A stretch of DNA of 44,775 nt. Source: an uncultured Oscillospiraceae bacterium. GTDB taxonomy: Bacteria > Bacillota > Clostridia > Oscillospirales > Oscillospiraceae. A program made the translations under genes and the position numbers. Below the pieces are notes generated by a model, which saw only the letters and a program-made list of their open reading frames with translations, had not been told where the DNA came from and did no database searches. Below are positions 17,526-25,800 of this stretch, in pieces (the first letter of the stretch is position 1; every line of letters begins with the position of its first letter). The stretch lies in assembly GCA_934630495.1 (NCBI GenBank), contig CAKTVW010000019.1:1-44775 (forward strand). The letters run 5' to 3'.

Positions 17526-18224
17526 ATGATCGCTGAAAATGTCGCCCGCATTCGGGCGGAAATGGCGGAGGCCGCCGTAAAGGCCGGCCGCGACCCCGCC
17601 GAGATCCTACTGTGCGCCGCCACGAAGATGAACGACGCCGACCGCGTCCGCGAGGCCGTTGCGGCGGGCGTGGACTGCTGCGGCGAAAACCGTGTGCAGG
17701 AGCTGACGGCCAAGCTTGCCGACCACGCCTACGACGCTGTCCCCGTGCATTTTATCGGACATTTGCAGACCAATAAGGTGCGTCAGGTCGTCGGCCGCGT
17801 CGCGCTGATCCAGTCCGTCGACCGCGTCGAGCTGCTGGAGTGCATCGACCGCGAAGCCGCCAAGCAAGGCGTCATACAGGACATTCTTCTGGAGATCAAC
17901 ATCGGCGCGGAGGCCAGCAAATCCGGCTTTACGCCCGAGGCCGTCCCCGAGATTGCGGAAAAAATGGAACAATTTTCCAACTGTAGACTGCGCGGATTGA
18001 TGGCAATTCCCCCCATCAGCGAAAAAATCGGGGACAATTGCAGATATTTCGAGAAAATTCACAGAATTTCTGTTGACATAACAGCAAAAAAATATCATAA
18101 TATCAGCATGGATATTTTGTCGATGGGAATGACGGACGACTTTGCCGACGCCATTGCCTGCGGCAGCACGATGGTCCGCGTCGGGACGGCGATCTTCGGC
18201 GCGCGAGACTACACAAAAAAATAA
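17526..18224 (+). CDS. YggS/PROSC-family pyridoxal-phosphate homeostasis protein
   Basis: The protein has 232 residues. The fold-III type PLP barrel is recognised by LLCAATKMN with the PLP-binding Lys near 36, GENRVQEL, HFIGHLQTNK and SMGMTDDFADAIACGSTMVRVGTAIFG. The family binds PLP and balances cellular vitamin B6 without a known catalytic activity. It starts a yggS-sepF-divIVA order that is common in Gram-positive bacteria. A good ribosome-binding site precedes the ATG (AGAAAGAGG). Confidence 0.93.
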   Translation: MIAENVARIRAEMAEAAVKAGRDPAEILLCAATKMNDADRVREAVAAGVDCCGENRVQELTAKLADHAYDAVPVHFIGHLQTNKVRQVVGRVALIQSVDRVELLECIDREAAKQGVIQDILLEINIGAEASKSGFTPEAVPEIAEKMEQFSNCRLRGLMAIPPISEKIGDNCRYFEKIHRISVDITAKKYHNISMDILSMGMTDDFADAIACGSTMVRVGTAIFGARDYTKK

Positions 18225-18329
18225 TCGATACCGCGAAGCGCCCCGCGCAGACCTTGGACGGGGTTCTCCCGCCGCGTCGGTCGGCGGAGACGGAGCTTCC
18301 CGGATCGAGTGATTTGGAGGTACCCGCAC

Positions 18330-18845
18330 ATGGGTCTGATGGACGAACTGAAAAAATTAACGCATCCCTATTCCGATCGGGACGACGACGATTACGATGA
18401 TTACGACGACGAGCCGCTGGACGACGAGCCGGAGCAGGAGCCTGCCCCCCGCCGCACCTTCGGCCGCTCCTCCGCCGCTGCGGAGACTGCGCGTCCCGCC
18501 GCTTCCTCTGCCGCCGCGAGCCGCCCGCTCGGCGGTTCCAGCCGCGTGGTCAATCTCGGCTCCTCGACGCAGCTTCAGGTCAATCTGGTCAATCCTTCGC
18601 GCTTCGATCAGGTTTCCGATATTGCCGATCATCTGCGCGACAAGCAGGCGATCGTGCTGAATCTTGAGCTGACGGATAAGGACGTTGCCCGCCGTCTGGT
18701 GGACTTCCTTTCCGGCTGTGCCTATGCGCTCGACGGCCGCATCAAGAAGGTCGCCAAGTATACATACCTCGTCACGCCGTACAGCGTCGACGTGATCGGA
18801 GACTTGGCCGAGGAGCTGGAAAACAACGCGCCGACCTACTTCTGA
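18330..18845 (+). CDS. sepF: Cell division protein SepF
   Basis: The protein has 171 residues from ATG at 18330 behind TTGGAGG. The N-terminus (MGLMDELKKLTHP) fits the amphipathic membrane-binding helix. An acidic and then Ala/Arg-rich linker leads to the conserved SepF domain (VNLVNPSRFDQVSDIADHL onward). SepF rings tether FtsZ to the membrane. It lies between yggS and divIVA, as in many Firmicutes. Confidence 0.95.
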   Translation: MGLMDELKKLTHPYSDRDDDDYDDYDDEPLDDEPEQEPAPRRTFGRSSAAAETARPAASSAAASRPLGGSSRVVNLGSSTQLQVNLVNPSRFDQVSDIADHLRDKQAIVLNLELTDKDVARRLVDFLSGCAYALDGRIKKVAKYTYLVTPYSVDVIGDLAEELENNAPTYF

Positions 18846-18930
18846 CCTCCGCGCTTTCCGATACGCGCACCCGGCCGAAGACGCCCCTCGGCGCAACCTT
18901 CCGAGAACAGACAGATAGGAGCTGAACCGC

Positions 18931-19683
18931 ATGATCACCCCGCAGCAAATTCAGGAGATCAGTTTTGAAAAGGCTCTGTTCGGCGGTTATGACATGGCCT
19001 CCGTCGACGAGTTTCTGGAGCCGCTGACCGAAGATTATATTGCACTTTACAAAGAAAACTCCGTGCTGAAAAGCAAGATGCGCATTCTGGTCGAAAAGCT
19101 GGAGGAATACCGCAAGCAGGAAGGCTCCATGCAGAGCGCCATTGTCGCCGCGCAGAAGACCTGCGACCAGATGCTTGCCGAGACGGAGAAAAAGTGTGCC
19201 AAGCTGCTGCACGAGGCCGAGGAGACCGCCTCCGCCAAGGCGCAGAATATCGACGAGCTGCTCGGCAGCGAGGCCGAACGGCTCGACGCCGCCAAGGCCG
19301 CGACCGCGCAGTTTATCGACTCGATCGAAAAGCGCCTGCGCCGTCAGCTTGAGCTGATGGAGGAGCTTCGCACGCGCGAGCTTCCTCCCAAGGAAAAGCA
19401 GCCCGAAGCGCCCCGCGCGTTCGACTTTGAAAAGTCACCCATGCCTCCCTCTCCGGAGGAAAAGGCTGACGCACTGATCGAGGAAATCGGTCAGAGCATC
19501 GAAAACAGCCTGAACGCGACGAACGAGGAGGAGTCCTCCGAGGACGCGCAGAATGAAAAGGCGCCGCAGCCCGCCGAGCGGCGGTCAGAGCTGCACGGCG
19601 ATCTCCCCCCCGCAAAGCAGAAAATTTTGGAAACTCTGCGCTTCGGCCGCATCACAGACGCCGACCTCAAGGATCAGGACTGA
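18931..19683 (+). CDS. divIVA: DivIVA-domain cell division/polarity protein
   Basis: The protein has 250 residues. The N-terminal DivIVA lipid-binding domain reads ITPQQIQEISFEKALFGGYDMASVDEFLE, followed by a long coiled coil (about 30-150) and a charged, Pro-rich tail. DivIVA proteins sense membrane curvature at septa and poles. The last residues (LRFGRITDADLKDQD) form a separate short conserved-looking block. The gene ends just before the T-box leader. Confidence 0.9.
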   Translation: MITPQQIQEISFEKALFGGYDMASVDEFLEPLTEDYIALYKENSVLKSKMRILVEKLEEYRKQEGSMQSAIVAAQKTCDQMLAETEKKCAKLLHEAEETASAKAQNIDELLGSEAERLDAAKAATAQFIDSIEKRLRRQLELMEELRTRELPPKEKQPEAPRAFDFEKSPMPPSPEEKADALIEEIGQSIENSLNATNEEESSEDAQNEKAPQPAERRSELHGDLPPAKQKILETLRFGRITDADLKDQD

Positions 19684-19714
19684 CCGCGAACGGCCGAACC
19701 GCTTCCCGCAATTG

Positions 19715-20010
19715 TATATCGTATCGCGTTGATGGAGACGAGTACCATGCATCTTCGCCATGGGAGCGGCCCGCCGCCTTGCGGCGTGGGACGCTGCCGC
19801 CAGAGAGCTGCCGGACGGTGCGAGGCAGCGGCAAACGCATGGGAAGATCCCTCCGGAGCATCTGCCCGAACCGCCCGCGCGCAGTAAGGCAAGACGGCCG
19901 CGCCCGTTATCGCGCTTCGAGTGTTCCGCCGACCGTTCGGCGGGAAACAAGAGTGGTACCGCAGAGCGATTTCCTCTGTCTCTTGACGAGACAGAGGATT
20001 TTTGTATTTC
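19715..20010 (+). promoter_or_regulatory. T-box leader, isoleucine specifier
   Basis: The T-box sequence AAGAGTGGTACCGC is at 19949-19962. Stem I shows the AGAGAG bulge element (19802-19807) with the distal GGTG loop region, and then GGAAGATCCCTCCGGAGC, in which ATC (19847-19849) occupies the specifier position. A strong terminator with a 10-bp stem follows at 19973-19997 and has an ATTTTTGTATTT tail. Uncharged tRNA-Ile should stabilise the antiterminator and allow read-through. The controlled operon is the lipoprotein gene at 20045 plus ileS at 20655. The leader's own promoter is not obvious. It accounts for the 361-bp gap after divIVA. Confidence 0.9.
19973..20005 (+). terminator. T-box regulated terminator
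   Basis: CCTCTGTCTC, the loop TTGAC and GAGACAGAGG form a perfect 10-bp stem followed by ATTTTTGT. The 5' part overlaps the region that would pair with the T-box strand in the antiterminator. Confidence 0.85.
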
Positions 20011-20044
20011 TTCCCCCGGACCCATCGACAGAAAGGAGCGTCCC

Positions 20045-20503
20045 ATGAAAAAGCTGCTTCTTCCCGCACTGTGTGCCATACTGCTGCTGTGCGGCTGCAC
20101 ACGGACGCCCGACACCCGTCCTGAGCCGAGCGCCCCGACCGACCCGTCACAGCCCGGCTTTGTGCTGCGCGGCGGCGAGGTGCAGGTGGAAACGCTCCGG
20201 CTGAACGACTGCCCGCTGCTGCAATCCGGCGGCAGTCTGGAGATCACGACCTGCATCGATCCGACGACGGCCGTGTTCCGCGGCGGCGAATGCACGCTCG
20301 AATCGCTGGTGCGCGAGGACGAAGCGCCCGCGACGCTCATTCTCTCCGGCGGCAGCTTCACGGAGACCGACTGGCTGCCCTTCGGCACGATCGCCTACGT
20401 CGGCGCGGGCACGCTCAACGCCCGGGGCATCCGCTATTGGGACACCGTTCATGTCCTCGGCGGCGAGATCATCGACCCGCTCGACCGGGAAAACGAAGGC
20501 TGA
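20045..20503 (+). CDS. Small predicted lipoprotein of unknown function
   Basis: The protein has 152 residues. The signal sequence MKKLLLPALCAILLLCGC has a lipobox (LLCGC), so the mature protein would be lipid-anchored at Cys-18. The mature part is Gly/Thr-rich with repeated short beta-like segments (FVLRGGEVQVETLRL, LQSGGSLEITTC, FRGGECTLESL, LILSGGSFTETD), suggesting a small beta-helix or beta-solenoid. I do not recognise a family. A good ribosome-binding site (AAAGGAG) precedes the ATG. It lies between the Ile T-box and ileS, so it should be induced with ileS on isoleucine starvation. Confidence 0.7.
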   Translation: MKKLLLPALCAILLLCGCTRTPDTRPEPSAPTDPSQPGFVLRGGEVQVETLRLNDCPLLQSGGSLEITTCIDPTTAVFRGGECTLESLVREDEAPATLILSGGSFTETDWLPFGTIAYVGAGTLNARGIRYWDTVHVLGGEIIDPLDRENEG

Positions 20504-20654
20504 CCCATTTTGCAGGCACCATCGATACCCGCCCGTAGGGGGCGGCGTCCCCGACGCCCCGTGCGCAGGCACTCCGATTTTCTGTCGGCCATCCGGCAAT
20601 TCGCACCTGCGAAAAATCCGATTTGTTTGAAAATCCTATGGAGGTTTCTATAAA

Positions 20655-23459
20655 ATGGACTACAAAAACACCATCATCACCCCGAAGACCGATTTTCCCA
20701 TGCGCGCCGGGCTTCCGACCCGTGAGCCGCCCATGCTGGAAAACTGGAACAAGCTCGACGTCTACGCCGAGCTGCTGAAGAAGAACGAGGGCAAGCCCCG
20801 CTTCATTCTCCACGACGGCCCTCCGTTCTCCAACGGCGACATTCACATGGGCCACGCGCTGAATAAGACGTTAAAGGACTTCATCGTCCGCTCCTACGCC
20901 ATGCGCGGCTACTACACGCCCTACGTCCCCGGTTGGGACAACCACGGTATGCCCATCGAGTCGGCCATCATCAAGAAAAACAAGCTCAACCACAAGACCA
21001 TGCCCGTCACGGAGTTCCGCTCGGCCTGCGAGGCGTTCGCCGAGGACTTCATCCGGCGGCAGATGGCGGGCTTCCGCCGTCTGGGCGTGCTGGGCGACTG
21101 GGCGCACCCCTACCGCACGATGGACCGGCACTTTGAGGCCGAGGAGGTCAAGGTCTTCGGCGAAATGTACCGGAAAGGATATATTTACAAGGGCCTGAAG
21201 CCCGTCTACTGGTGCCCGAAGGACGAAACCGCGCTGGCCGAGGCCGAGATCGAGTATCAGGACGATCCCTGCACGACCGTTTACGTCAAATTCCCCATGC
21301 ACGACGACCTCGGCAAGCTCCCGCACCTTGACCACAGCAAGCTCTACTTCGTCATCTGGACGACCACGATCTGGACGCTCCCCGGCAACATGGGCATTTC
21401 GCTCCATCCGCGCGAGAGCTACGCCGTCGTGAAGGCGGAAAACGGCGAGCTGTATATCGTGGCCGAGGCGCTGGCCGAGAAGGTCATGAAGGTCGCAGGC
21501 ATCGAACACTACGAGATCGTCGAGACGCATCCGGGCAGCTTCTTTGAAAACATGCTGGCCAAGCACCCCTTCCTCGACAAGACCTCCCGCCTGCTCAACG
21601 CCGAGTACGTCACCATGGACTCCGGCACCGGCTGCGTCCACACCGCCCCCGGCTTCGGCGCAGACGACTACCAGACCTGCCGCCGCTACGGCATGGAGCT
21701 GGTCGTTCCCGTGGACGACCGCGGCCGCCACACCGACTACGCCGGGAAGTACGCCGGCATGAAGACCGAGGAATCCAATCCCGTCATCCTTGCCGACATG
21801 AAGGAAAGCGGGATGCTTCTGGCCTCCGAGGAGATCGTCCACAGCTACCCGCACTGCTGGCGCTGCAAGAGCCCGATCATTTTCCGCGCCACGCCGCAGT
21901 GGTTCTGCTCCGTCGAGAGCTTCAAGGATGAGGCCGTCGCGGCCTGCGACAACGTCCAATGGCTCCCCGCGTGGGGCAAGGACCGCATGGTCGCCATGAT
22001 CCGCGACCGCGCCGACTGGTGCATCTCCCGTCAGCGCCGCTGGGGCCTGCCGATCCCCGTGTTCTACTGCAAGGACTGCGGCAAGCCCGTCTGCACGCCG
22101 GAGACGATCGCCCATATCTCCAAGCTCTTTGACGAGCACGGCTCGAACTACTGGTTTGCGCACGACGCGTCCGAGCTGATCCCCGAGGGCCTGACCTGTC
22201 CGCACTGCGGCAAGGCCGCTGGATTTGAGAAGGAAACGGACACGCTCGACGGCTGGTTCGATTCCGGCTCGACCCATATCGCCTCCCTGCGCCGCGAGCA
22301 TCCCGACCAGTGGCCCGCCGACCTGTATCTCGAGGGCGCGGACCAGTACCGCGGCTGGTTCCAGTCGAGCCTGCTGACGAGCGTCGGCGCGCTGGGCGAG
22401 GGCGCACCGTTCCGCAAGTGCCTGACCCACGGCTGGACGGTCGACGGCGAAGGCAAGGCCATGCACAAGTCTCTCGGCAACGGCGTCGACCCCGCCGACC
22501 TCATCCGCGATTTCGGCGCGGACATCGTGCGCCTCTGGGCGGCCTCGGCGGATTACCGCGCCGACGTCCGCTGCTCCAAGGAAATTTTCAAGCAGCTTTC
22601 GCAGAGCTATCTGAAATTCCGCAACACCGCCCGCTACTGCCTCGGCAATCTTGACGGCTTCGACGCCGACCATCCGGTCGCGCCGGAGGAGATGCTGGAG
22701 CTGGACCGCTGGGCCGTGACGAAGCTCAACGAGCTGCTCGAAACGGGCTATAAGGCGTACGACAACTTTGAATTTCATGTTCTGACCCACGCGATCAACG
22801 ACTTCTGCGTCGTGGAGCTGTCGAGCTTCTATCTGGACATCCTGAAGGACCGCCTCTACTGCGAGTCCCGCAACGGCCTCAAGCGCCGCAGCGCCCAGAC
22901 CGCGCTGTTCCTCATTCTCGACGCCATGACCCGTCTCTATGCCCCGATCCTGCCGTTCACCTGCGACGAGATCTGGCAGGCCATGCCGCACCGCGCCGAG
23001 GACGACGGCCGCAACGTCGTGCTCAACGAGATGGTCAAGCCCTACGCCGCCTACGCCCTCAGCGCCGACGAAATGGCCAAGTGGGACACGTTAATTGCCG
23101 TCCGCAGCGACGTCAACAGCGTGCTCGAGGCCGCCCGCGCCGACAAGCGCATCGGCAAGGCGCTCGAAGCCCACGTCGTCCTCACGGCGAACGACGATGC
23201 CGCCCGCGCCGCCGTCGAAGCGGTCAAGGACCTGAACCTCGCGGAGCTGTTCATCGTCTCCGACGTAGCCATCGACGAACCGGCCCGCGCCGACAGCGTC
23301 ACCGGCACCGGCGAAAGCTTCCCCGGCCTGCACATCGAAGTCCGCAACGCCGACGGCGTCAAGTGCCCGCGCTGCTGGATGCACTCGACCAAGGCCAACG
23401 CCGAGGGCCTGTGCCCGCGCTGTGCCGCCGTTCTCGCGGAGCTGCCCGAGATCGAATAA
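20655..23459 (+). CDS. ileS: Isoleucyl-tRNA synthetase
   Basis: The protein has 934 residues, full length. The class I HIGH motif appears as HMGH near residue 64 and the KMSKS motif as AMHKS near 602. The editing (CP1) domain lies between them, and the C-terminal zinc finger ends CPRCW...CPRC. It charges tRNA-Ile in the cytoplasm. The 151-bp spacer to the upstream lipoprotein gene has a GC-rich hairpin, and TATGGAGG gives the ribosome-binding site. The Ile-type T-box leader upstream of the lipoprotein gene most probably controls both genes. Confidence 0.97.
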   Translation: MDYKNTIITPKTDFPMRAGLPTREPPMLENWNKLDVYAELLKKNEGKPRFILHDGPPFSNGDIHMGHALNKTLKDFIVRSYAMRGYYTPYVPGWDNHGMPIESAIIKKNKLNHKTMPVTEFRSACEAFAEDFIRRQMAGFRRLGVLGDWAHPYRTMDRHFEAEEVKVFGEMYRKGYIYKGLKPVYWCPKDETALAEAEIEYQDDPCTTVYVKFPMHDDLGKLPHLDHSKLYFVIWTTTIWTLPGNMGISLHPRESYAVVKAENGELYIVAEALAEKVMKVAGIEHYEIVETHPGSFFENMLAKHPFLDKTSRLLNAEYVTMDSGTGCVHTAPGFGADDYQTCRRYGMELVVPVDDRGRHTDYAGKYAGMKTEESNPVILADMKESGMLLASEEIVHSYPHCWRCKSPIIFRATPQWFCSVESFKDEAVAACDNVQWLPAWGKDRMVAMIRDRADWCISRQRRWGLPIPVFYCKDCGKPVCTPETIAHISKLFDEHGSNYWFAHDASELIPEGLTCPHCGKAAGFEKETDTLDGWFDSGSTHIASLRREHPDQWPADLYLEGADQYRGWFQSSLLTSVGALGEGAPFRKCLTHGWTVDGEGKAMHKSLGNGVDPADLIRDFGADIVRLWAASADYRADVRCSKEIFKQLSQSYLKFRNTARYCLGNLDGFDADHPVAPEEMLELDRWAVTKLNELLETGYKAYDNFEFHVLTHAINDFCVVELSSFYLDILKDRLYCESRNGLKRRSAQTALFLILDAMTRLYAPILPFTCDEIWQAMPHRAEDDGRNVVLNEMVKPYAAYALSADEMAKWDTLIAVRSDVNSVLEAARADKRIGKALEAHVVLTANDDAARAAVEAVKDLNLAELFIVSDVAIDEPARADSVTGTGESFPGLHIEVRNADGVKCPRCWMHSTKANAEGLCPRCAAVLAELPEIE

Positions 23460-23485
23460 GAAATACCGCAACCGGAAATACCTCA

Positions 23486-23726
23486 ACCGGAGGCTCCCGC
23501 AATCGCGGGAGCCTCCGGTGAGCGTGTCAAAGAACCCTCGGTCATGTCATTCCGAGGAGCGAAGCGACGTGGGAATCTCATGTAAAATGTTTCGGATTCG
23601 CCGGAGTTTTCCGGAAGTTCAGAAACATTCTGCGAGATTGCCACGGCCCCTTACGGGGCCTCGCAATGACAAGCTTGACTTTTTTGACAGTCTGACCGGA
23701 GGCTCCCGCAATCGCGGGAGCCTCCG
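23486..23726 (-). mobile_element. Terminator-associated MITE-like element, locus B, with duplicated hairpin
   Basis: The core 23521-23693 is 173 bp, the same length as locus A and nearly identical to it. On the minus strand it runs from AGACTGTCAAAAAA to TTCTTTGACACGCT. A 32-bp sequence holding a complete GC-rich hairpin (stem GGAGGCTCCCGC) occurs at 23486-23517 and again at 23695-23726. It is unrelated in sequence to the hairpin at locus A. The copies are separated from the element ends by 3 and 1 bases. The hairpin follows ileS and probably served as its terminator, although no long T-run is present now. Confidence 0.75.
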
Positions 23727-23860
23727 CTTCCGTTCGCAAGCAGGATTCCGACTGCGATGCACGGAATTTGTCTGCCGCCCACGCGGCGAACGCGTTTTTA
23801 ACAAAAATGTGAATTATTTGTAAGCTTTTCCCGGTTCACCTTTTTTTGTCAGGCAATTTG

Positions 23861-23869
23861 TGTTATAAT
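23861..23869 (+). promoter_or_regulatory. Extended -10 promoter for the ABC exporter operon
   Basis: TGTTATAAT is a consensus TATAAT (23864-23869) with the TGn extension. The -35 region is only T-rich. Transcription would start near 23876, about 155 bases before the first start codon. Confidence 0.65.
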
Positions 23870-23902
23870 TTCTCCTATTCAATGGAAATCTATTTTTTGA
23901 AG

Positions 23903-24003
23903 CGTTTCCGCCGCAGGCGTTCATAAAGCCTTGTTACGCGTTTTTCGGGTGACCTCCCGAATGCCGTCGGTACAACGATCTCCGAACGCGCCGCGCGGAA
24001 ACG
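23903..24003 (+). ncRNA. Structured leader RNA upstream of the ABC exporter
   Basis: Nested helices can be drawn by eye. CGTTTCCGC (23903-23911) pairs with GCGGAAACG (23995-24003), GCGTTC (23917-23922) with GAACGC (23984-23989), TTGTtAC (23931-23937, one bulge) with GTACAA (23970-23975), and CGGG/CCCG (23946-23959) forms an inner hairpin. It lies between a promoter and a ribosome-binding site. I do not recognise the class. It may be a riboswitch or another cis-regulator, or chance pairing in GC-rich sequence. Confidence 0.4.
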
Positions 24004-24030
24004 GGCAGGTTTGCCAAGAAGGAGAACCGA

Positions 24031-25800
24031 ATGCTGAAACTATTTCGCAACATCTCAAAACGCAATTGGGGTCTGGTGCTGCTGTGCGTCGGCCTGATCG
24101 TGGTGCAGGTGTGGCTGGAGCTGACGATCCCGGACTACATGAGCAACATCACGCAGGCGCTGCAAATGCAGGGCGGCACCATGTCCGACATCCTGCGGCC
24201 GGGCGGCAAAATGCTGCTGTGCGCGCTCGGCAGCCTCGCCGCGGCAATGACCGTGGCGGTCTGCGTATCGCGCGTCGCGTCGGATTTCGCCGCGGCGCTG
24301 CGTCTGCGCCTGTTTGAAAAGGTACAGTCCTTCTCCATGGAGGAGATCGGCGGCTTTTCGACCGCGAGCCTCATCACCCGCTCGACCAACGACGTCACGC
24401 AAATTCAGACCGTCGTGGTCATGGGCCTGCAGGTGCTCGTCAAGGCCCCCGTCACCGCCGCGTGGGCGATCGCCAAGATCGCCGACAAAAACTGGCAGTG
24501 GACGCTTTCGACAGCCGTCGCGGTCGCGGTGCTGCTTGTGATCGTGCTGCTGGCGCTGCTGATCGTGCTGCCGAAGTTCAAGCGTCTGCAGCGTCTGACC
24601 GACGATCTGAACCGCGTGACGCGGGAGGATCTGACCGGTCTGCGCGTCGTCCGCGCCTACAACGCCGAGGGCTATCAGGAGCGCAAGTTTGCGCAGGCCA
24701 ACGACACGCTTACAAATACCCAGCTCTTTACGACCCGCTCCATGTCGCTTCTGATGCCGTCTATCAGCTTGGTCATGAACGGGCTGTCGCTGGCGATCTA
24801 CTGGATCGGCGCGATCATGATCGAGAATACGGCGGGCCTGATGGAAAAAGCCGTCCTGTTTTCGGATATGGTCGTCTTTTCCTCCTACGCGATGCAGGTG
24901 GTCATGTCCTTTATGATGCTGGTCGTGATCTTCATTCTCCTGCCGCGTGCCACCGTATCGGCCAAGCGTATTCTGGAGGTGCTGGAAACGCCGCTTCGCA
25001 TCCGCGACGGCTCGCGCACCGAGGGCACCGAGACGGGCACGGTCGAATTTCGCGACGTGAGCTTCCGCTACCCCAGCGCCGAGGATGAAGCGCTTCGCCA
25101 CATCTCCTTCACGGCTAAAAAGGGCGAAACGGTCGCCTTTATCGGCGCGACCGGCAGCGGCAAGAGCACGCTCGTCAATCTGATCCCGCGCTTTTACGAC
25201 GCGACCGAGGGCGCCGTGCTGGTCGACGGTGCCGACGTCCGCGCGTACCGCCAGAAGGAGCTGCGCGACCGCATCGGCTATGTGTCGCAGAAGGCCGTGC
25301 TGTTCAGCGGAACGGTCGGCAGCAACGTCTCTTACGGCGACAACGGCAGACCCGCTCCCACGCAGGCCGACATCCGTGCGGCCGTCGAGACGGCGCAGGC
25401 AGCCGATTTCGTGGAAAATATGAGCAAGGGCTACGACGGCTATATCGCGCAGAGCGGCTCCAACCTGTCCGGCGGACAAAAGCAGCGGCTTTCGATCGCG
25501 CGCGCCGTGGCGCGGAAGCCGGAAATTCTGATCTTCGACGATTCCTTCTCCGCACTGGACTATAAGACCGACCGCGCCGTCCGCAAAGCGCTGGCGGAGA
25601 CCTGTGCCGGGACGACGCGCCTGATCGTGGCACAGCGCATCGGCACGATCCGCGACGCGGACAAGATCGTCGTGCTCGACGAGGGCGAGATGGCCGGGAT
25701 CGGCACGCACGACGAGCTGATGCGCACCTGCGAGGTCTACCGTCAGATCGCGCTTTCACAGCTTTCAAAGGAGGAATTGGAATCATGCCCGGACCAATGA
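24031..25800 (+). CDS. Heterodimeric ABC exporter, subunit with degenerate ATPase site
   Basis: The protein has 589 residues: a six-helix type-1 exporter domain followed by a nucleotide-binding domain. Walker A is GATGSGKS near 371 and the signature is LSGGQ near 479. Walker B ends FDDS, with Asp where the catalytic Glu is expected (near 503), and the switch His is Gln (VAQRIGT, near 533). These are the marks of the degenerate-site half of heterodimeric exporters such as TM287/288 or TmrAB. The partner gene overlaps its last 16 bases. The substrate is unknown; relatives move drugs, lipids or peptides. Confidence 0.9.
   Translation: MLKLFRNISKRNWGLVLLCVGLIVVQVWLELTIPDYMSNITQALQMQGGTMSDILRPGGKMLLCALGSLAAAMTVAVCVSRVASDFAAALRLRLFEKVQSFSMEEIGGFSTASLITRSTNDVTQIQTVVVMGLQVLVKAPVTAAWAIAKIADKNWQWTLSTAVAVAVLLVIVLLALLIVLPKFKRLQRLTDDLNRVTREDLTGLRVVRAYNAEGYQERKFAQANDTLTNTQLFTTRSMSLLMPSISLVMNGLSLAIYWIGAIMIENTAGLMEKAVLFSDMVVFSSYAMQVVMSFMMLVVIFILLPRATVSAKRILEVLETPLRIRDGSRTEGTETGTVEFRDVSFRYPSAEDEALRHISFTAKKGETVAFIGATGSGKSTLVNLIPRFYDATEGAVLVDGADVRAYRQKELRDRIGYVSQKAVLFSGTVGSNVSYGDNGRPAPTQADIRAAVETAQAADFVENMSKGYDGYIAQSGSNLSGGQKQRLSIARAVARKPEILIFDDSFSALDYKTDRAVRKALAETCAGTTRLIVAQRIGTIRDADKIVVLDEGEMAGIGTHDELMRTCEVYRQIALSQLSKEELESCPDQ

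Noticed and set aside
20871..22991. A 706-codon minus-strand frame opposite ileS
   Set aside because: Antisense shadow with no motif or ribosome-binding site; ileS is certain.
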